A program made the position numbers and the translations under genes. This document shows, one piece after another, positions 6,801 through 9,061 of a stretch of 9,061 nt of DNA. The first letter of the stretch is position 1. Each line of letters begins with the position of its first letter. The notes under the pieces were generated by a model. It worked only from the letters and a program-made list of their open reading frames with translations. It searched no databases and was not told where the DNA came from. This DNA comes from Promethearchaeota archaeon. Its GTDB lineage: Archaea; Asgardarchaeota; Lokiarchaeia; Sigynarchaeales; SOKP01. The stretch is from positions 1 through 9,061 of the forward strand of contig JAEOTJ010000131.1 of NCBI GenBank assembly GCA_016839905.1, in the 5' to 3' direction.

Positions 6801-7415
6801 TAATTCAATAGCTTCCCCCATTAAATCATAAGCCTGATTAGATAGTTCTTTTACCCTTTTTTTCTCTGATTCATATTCCTTAATTCTTTTTTCTTTTAAT
6901 TCTCCTTCTTCAAGGAGTTTTGATTGAGACTCTTGAATATCAATTTCAGGTTTAACTTGTTCAATATCTTTAACTTGATCAATACTTTTTCCTTCTAATG
7001 GTTTTTCCATTGTATCATCATATTGTTCTGTTATATATGCTTGCTCCTCATTAACTGCTTCACTTACAATCTCAACCTTACCCTCTTCTTCTCTAAAAGC
7101 TGATTCTTTCATTAAATAAATTTCTGAAATTTTATTCTTTATAATCTCTATTTCTTCTGGTTTATTAATTTGCTTATATAATCCACTTGCCTGACGAAGT
7201 ATTTCAATAGCATCATCATAATATTTAGATTCTATTAAGGAAAGAGAATGCTCTACTAAACTAAATGCTTCATCGAGGATTTCATTCTCCATTTCTAGCA
7301 TGTCAGAAAAAAAGGCTTCTTTAGTTGGGTCGAATCCATTAAAATCATCATCAAATTCTTCATTAAATTCATCATCAAATTCTTCATTCTTTTTTTTTTC
7401 ATTCATAAGACCCAT
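3891..7415 (-). CDS. Giant TPR-like / coiled-coil repeat protein
   Basis: It encodes about 1174 residues, very rich in Lys, Glu and Ile, with no signal peptide or membrane helix, so probably cytosolic. An acidic N-terminal patch (about 12-29) is built on an 8-residue repeat, NEEFDD(E/D)F. A first helical hairpin at 45-104 is followed by an acidic linker to about 170. Seven similar units then follow, each with a TPR-like pattern (Y-x-x-A/V-I-x-x-Y-x-x-A-x-x-x-F-x-x-I-G-W), two further helices and a Lys/Glu coiled coil. The fixed Trp falls at about 230, 360, 485, 613, 734, 850 and 966, a period of 116-130. Two degenerate units (about 1040-1093 and 1112-1165) end the protein. Alternating TPR hairpins and coiled coil imply an elongated scaffold or filament-forming protein. 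ATG 7415 is used; TTG 7418 and ATG 7406 are alternatives. No enzyme motif is seen. The function is unknown. Confidence 0.9.
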   Translation of the reverse strand: MGLMNEKKKNEEFDDEFNEEFDDDFNGFDPTKEAFFSDMLEMENEILDEAFSLVEHSLSLIESKYYDDAIEILRQASGLYKQINKPEEIEIIKNKISEIYLMKESAFREEEGKVEIVSEAVNEEQAYITEQYDDTMEKPLEGKSIDQVKDIEQVKPEIDIQESQSKLLEEGELKEKRIKEYESEKKRVKELSNQAYDLMGEAIELVNNKEYLNALELYENASTLFKEIGWENEWQKVDKSITHLHEEYEVYKEKLEKQKVEEEATLEAERKEAELLAQKAEELKKQQEIAKIEKIQDFEAKKIEKESFEKLITDLVDEADHKVRNYENAIKKGKYEMECPYEEVIQIYEKIKDLVREKGWKDRIRIYLKQINIFKEKLEKDKKLREIEAQKAEKEITYKEMLRVKKEEKITLDANKLKEIEELRQKELEEDLFRQDIEKIVSNAEKMAREYDLAIRKGIFEIECVYPEIIKKFKKITNLINERGWKDEVPIYITHIRKYQDKLEKDKKLREIEAQKARKQREYKEIFKVTEADKIKEVIRSLDREEQMLEIEDKKRHEEYISNKAFNLIDEGEKLVKKYELKKRKEILIHNSPYEEVVSLYKEAIKLFNQIGWKEESERLLDTIHFYREKKVKDDKLRELEKQKLHEKRIEIKPSEKRGEKITLKHKEKLYELEKQKKENEKRAQEIFEMIDAAEKLVKDYESNIQKGFFPESPYEDTIKIYREAKKKFEEIGWKEQATSLLNAINHYKEKLESDNRLRALETEKKKKKEMELKEIEEITVQSRIKEEEITKKKREALILKKKKETEEEKLRNEAFELLDHAKFEFNQKNYDKSIELYEQGKNIFSDIGWEEGKNMVLQSIRVIKKKQEELKYRQKIIQEKETERLKIEKHLEEKFELAEDVKKIEREKKKERLLKMQEEKSIEQEISERAYDLLAEGSKFAEKKKFSEAYENYIKARDLFKEIKWHREVSRINNEFLFNLKREENKVARLEAHLQEKMKKEQDLEELLKKAEVQKKKLEKSELERKRKTLTEHKREDKLIAEWERANAIIDNYNYNEGVLELQKIKKIMEKADRQPEIAKINQQISNLKQQSHVPLITLEELDKIDDMKKFKVAYNSLDKAQASLSRKLLMKAVSELKEAIFYLKDLALGKKYLKEIEEKINEIKKEIEKKRE
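7345..7388 (-). repeat. 24-bp tandem repeat encoding an acidic octapeptide
   Basis: The 20-mer TCATCATCAAATTCTTCATT occurs at 7345-7364 and again at 7369-7388, a period of 24 bp. It lies inside the coiled-coil gene and encodes the NEEFDD(E/D)F repeat at its N-terminus. The near-identity at DNA level suggests recent slippage or duplication. Confidence 0.75.
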
Positions 7416-7550
7416 CAAATTTTAGAAAATAATTAGAAATAAAATTTTTTTAACAATTTACTCTGATTGAATAATATAATATAGTTATAAATTTTTAAGA
7501 ATCTAAGCAAAACGATAATAATAATTTAGTTGATATTAATGACTTTATAA

Positions 7551-7946
7551 TTAATTTTTTTTAATATTTTTATTCAAATAATCGTCACAGACATTACCAC
7601 CTTTGTCTGTTAAGATCCAACCATTAGATAGTGCTTTTATGAGGTCTAAATTTTCACTATTGCTAAGAATATCTTGTACTTGCGCCTCACTTTTTTTAAT
7701 ATTAAAATCCATCTTTAGACTAAATATAATCTCATTAATCGTTACTGCTCCTCCTAATTCATCCTCCATAATGCCTAATGCTGCAAGTACTTGTTCCTGA
7801 TCCTCCATTACAACGTTCATTTTATTGCTAACTTCATTAAGCAACCAAGGATTTTTATCTAGAATTTTTTTGATCTTTTGTTCATCTCCAGTCTGAAAAA
7901 TTTCAGTGAATTTTTCCCGTATTTTTTTCTTTTTTTTTTCCACCAT
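7551..7946 (-). CDS. Hypothetical 131-aa protein, possible winged-helix C-terminus
   Basis: I recognise no family. From ATG 7946 the protein starts MVEKKKKKIREKF, a strongly basic helix, followed by a helical region with NPWLLNEV (32-39). The C-terminal third has a helix-turn-helix-like arrangement (INEIIFSLKMDFNIKKSEAQVQ in outline, about 70-91), then NGWILTDKGGNV (108-119). The last stretch looks like the strand-wing of a winged helix, a weak pattern-based reading. The frame stays open to a TTG at 8033, which would add 29 residues with a hydrophobic stretch (FLIFIYLLYLLLI). That DNA is extremely AT-rich and promoter-like, so I prefer ATG 7946. If the longer form were real, the protein would be membrane-anchored. 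It lies 103 bases downstream of psmA in the same direction and may be co-transcribed. Confidence 0.7.
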   Translation of the reverse strand: MVEKKKKKIREKFTEIFQTGDEQKIKKILDKNPWLLNEVSNKMNVVMEDQEQVLAALGIMEDELGGAVTINEIIFSLKMDFNIKKSEAQVQDILSNSENLDLIKALSNGWILTDKGGNVCDDYLNKNIKKN

Positions 7947-8049
7947 TAACACTTTATTTGAGATTAATAATAAATATAATAAATAAATAAAAATAAGAAA
8001 ATTAATATTTTTAGTATTGAAAGAATTTTTCAATTAAAATTAAGTTATA

Positions 8050-8793
8050 CTAGTCTTTAGAAATTTTAGGTTCTTGTTTTGAAGCATTAATAAATTCATC
8101 AATTTCTTCCTTTGAGCAAGTTTTAAACTTTTTATTCTCTGATTTAGCATAAGCAAGCCTAACATTCTCCGTTGTCAATTTCTCATCAGTGGATTCCTTT
8201 ATAGCCCTCATCGCTAAACTTATGATCTCATTAAAAGTCATATCTTCTTTATAATTCTTTATAATATATTCTCTTGCTGAAGATTCTCCATTCCCCAGGG
8301 CATAAGCTTTATAGGATCGGTAAATTCCACTTGGAGAAGTTGTAAAAATATGAGGTCCTACAGAATCAATACCAATGAAGAACAGAGCGCATCCAAATGG
8401 CCTTGTTCCACCATACTGGGAATAGAGCTGATAGATATCCGCAAGGGCCTTAACCAACATATTAAGTCTAACAGGTTCATCATAAGTAAGCCTAAAACTC
8501 TGTGCTTGTACTCTCGTATAATTAATCAATACTCGACTATCCGCATGCAATCCCGAAATCGCTACACCAATGTGCTCATCTATTGGAAAAATCTTGTCTA
8601 TTGAATCAGGATCAATGAGCCTTGAAGGTATTTTTATATGAGCTGCTAAACATACATCTTCCTTTGATTTCACTGCAACTGCGAGAGTTCCTCTTCTGAC
8701 TGCTTCTAAAGCATATTCAACTTGATATAGTCTTCCCTCAGGTGAAAATACTGTGAGAGCTCGATCATATTTTACTGAACCGCCACCAAACAT
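8050..8793 (-). CDS. psmA: 20S proteasome subunit alpha
   Basis: It forms the outer heptameric rings of the archaeal 20S proteasome and gates substrate entry to the beta-subunit chamber. The 247 residues match the family. The alpha signature YDRALTVFSPEGRLYQVEYALEAV begins at residue 9 and includes the gate-stabilising Tyr9, Asp10, Pro18 and Tyr27. Lys67 in SIDKI aligns with Thermoplasma Lys66, which receives the HbYX tails of the regulatory ATPase. Further conserved blocks are SGLHADSRVLI (80-90), YGGTRPFGCALFFIGID and ALGNGE. There is no catalytic Thr, as expected for alpha. ATG 8793 (MFGGG) is supported by AGGAGA 13 bases upstream and is a common N-terminus for the family. In many archaea psmA is followed by SBDS and exosome genes. 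Here the next gene is an unrelated 131-aa protein, so that order is broken. Confidence 0.98.
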   Translation of the reverse strand: MFGGGSVKYDRALTVFSPEGRLYQVEYALEAVRRGTLAVAVKSKEDVCLAAHIKIPSRLIDPDSIDKIFPIDEHIGVAISGLHADSRVLINYTRVQAQSFRLTYDEPVRLNMLVKALADIYQLYSQYGGTRPFGCALFFIGIDSVGPHIFTTSPSGIYRSYKAYALGNGESSAREYIIKNYKEDMTFNEIISLAMRAIKESTDEKLTTENVRLAYAKSENKKFKTCSKEEIDEFINASKQEPKISKD

Positions 8794-8806
8794 ATTATTT
8801 CTTTAA

Positions 8807-8812
8807 TCTCCT
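8807..8812 (-). promoter_or_regulatory. Ribosome binding site of psmA
   Basis: AGGAGA on the minus strand lies 13 bases before ATG 8793. It supports the MFGGG start and is among the clearest Shine-Dalgarno sites in the window. Confidence 0.6.
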
Positions 8813-8954
8813 GAAATTATTTTAGTATTAAAGGTAATATTATTTTTAATTAATCTAAATTTATCTAATTATTAATTAAATTTATAATTTTTTTAAATAA
8901 TTTATCTTTGATTGCAAAAGAAAACAATGTCCTTTACAGTACCGAGTATTTTTT

Positions 8955-9061
8955 TTATATCACCTCCCTCATGTTTTTATCTCTTTGCCAATTAAAAAGC
9001 GCGTTCCTTAGAAAAAATTTAAACCAATTGCTACTTATTTGAACCAGAAACTCTCTTGGAA
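8955..9061 (-). CDS. Possible C-terminal end of a gene upstream of psmA (partial)
   Basis: One minus-strand frame is open from the window edge to TAA 8957-8955, giving at least 34 residues (PREFLVQISSNWFKFFLRN..., ending NMREVI). The other two minus frames close within about 11 codons of the edge, and the Trp/Phe content is not typical of random AT-rich DNA. I do not recognise the tail. In other archaea, RNase P protein genes often lie upstream of psmA, but this tail does not clearly match them. It could also be chance. The 161 bases from here to psmA are AT-rich and would hold the psmA promoter. Confidence 0.3.
   Translation of the reverse strand, partial: PREFLVQISSNWFKFFLRNALFNWQRDKNMREVI

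Noticed and set aside
3891..7415. SMC/Rad50-like ATPase
   Set aside because: Long coiled coils suggested it, but no Walker A, signature motif or Walker B is present at either end. The repeats are TPR-like hairpins.
7603..7800. 65-codon plus-strand ORF opposite the 131-aa gene
   Set aside because: It lies fully within the opposite-strand coding frame and has no start signal or recognisable domain.
7947..8033. N-terminal membrane helix for the 131-aa protein (TTG 8033 start)
   Set aside because: The hydrophobic stretch comes from very AT-rich DNA that looks like a promoter and terminator region between psmA and the next gene. The start would be a TTG without a ribosome binding site.
8350..8604. 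84-codon plus-strand ORF inside psmA
   Set aside because: It is antisense to well-conserved proteasome alpha sequence.

Overview
The window looks archaeal. It encodes a 20S proteasome alpha subunit with the archaeal gate residues, a small ribbon-helix-helix regulator, U-tract style terminators and TATA-like promoters. The DNA is very AT-rich, and most protein-coding DNA lies on the minus strand. The AT-richness, together with a very large Lys/Glu-rich TPR/coiled-coil protein, resembles Asgard (Promethearchaeota) genomes. That placement is inference, because no rRNA or lineage marker is present.

Left part (1-1978): a minus-strand sulfate-activation operon, sat (ATP sulfurylase) followed by cysC (APS kinase), ending in triple T-tracts at the window edge. 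Together the two enzymes convert sulfate to APS and then PAPS. Between them lies a short frame-disrupted sequence whose end resembles the C-terminus of an alkaline-phosphatase-superfamily (type I phosphodiesterase) protein. It is probably the stump of a third operon gene. No APS or PAPS reductase is in view.

Middle (1979-3890): upstream of sat lies a 300-bp, exactly symmetric foldback element with 16-bp terminal inverted repeats and two mirrored 40-bp palindromic boxes (MITE-like). Next come a 95-aa protein with four CxxC knuckles and a 106-aa conserved-looking hypothetical, both on the minus strand. The promoter of the 106-aa gene carries a perfect 10+1+10 palindrome. A divergently transcribed ribbon-helix-helix gene (plus strand) follows and is a candidate binder of that operator.

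Right part (3891-9061): a gene of about 1174 codons for a giant protein, built from about nine TPR-like helical hairpins joined by charged coiled coils at a period of 116-130 residues. Seven units carry a fixed Trp, six of them as Gly-Trp. Upstream are a 131-aa protein of unknown function with a possible winged-helix C-terminus, and then psmA. The last ~107 bases may hold the C-terminal end of another minus-strand gene. No tRNA, rRNA, CRISPR array or transposase gene was seen.
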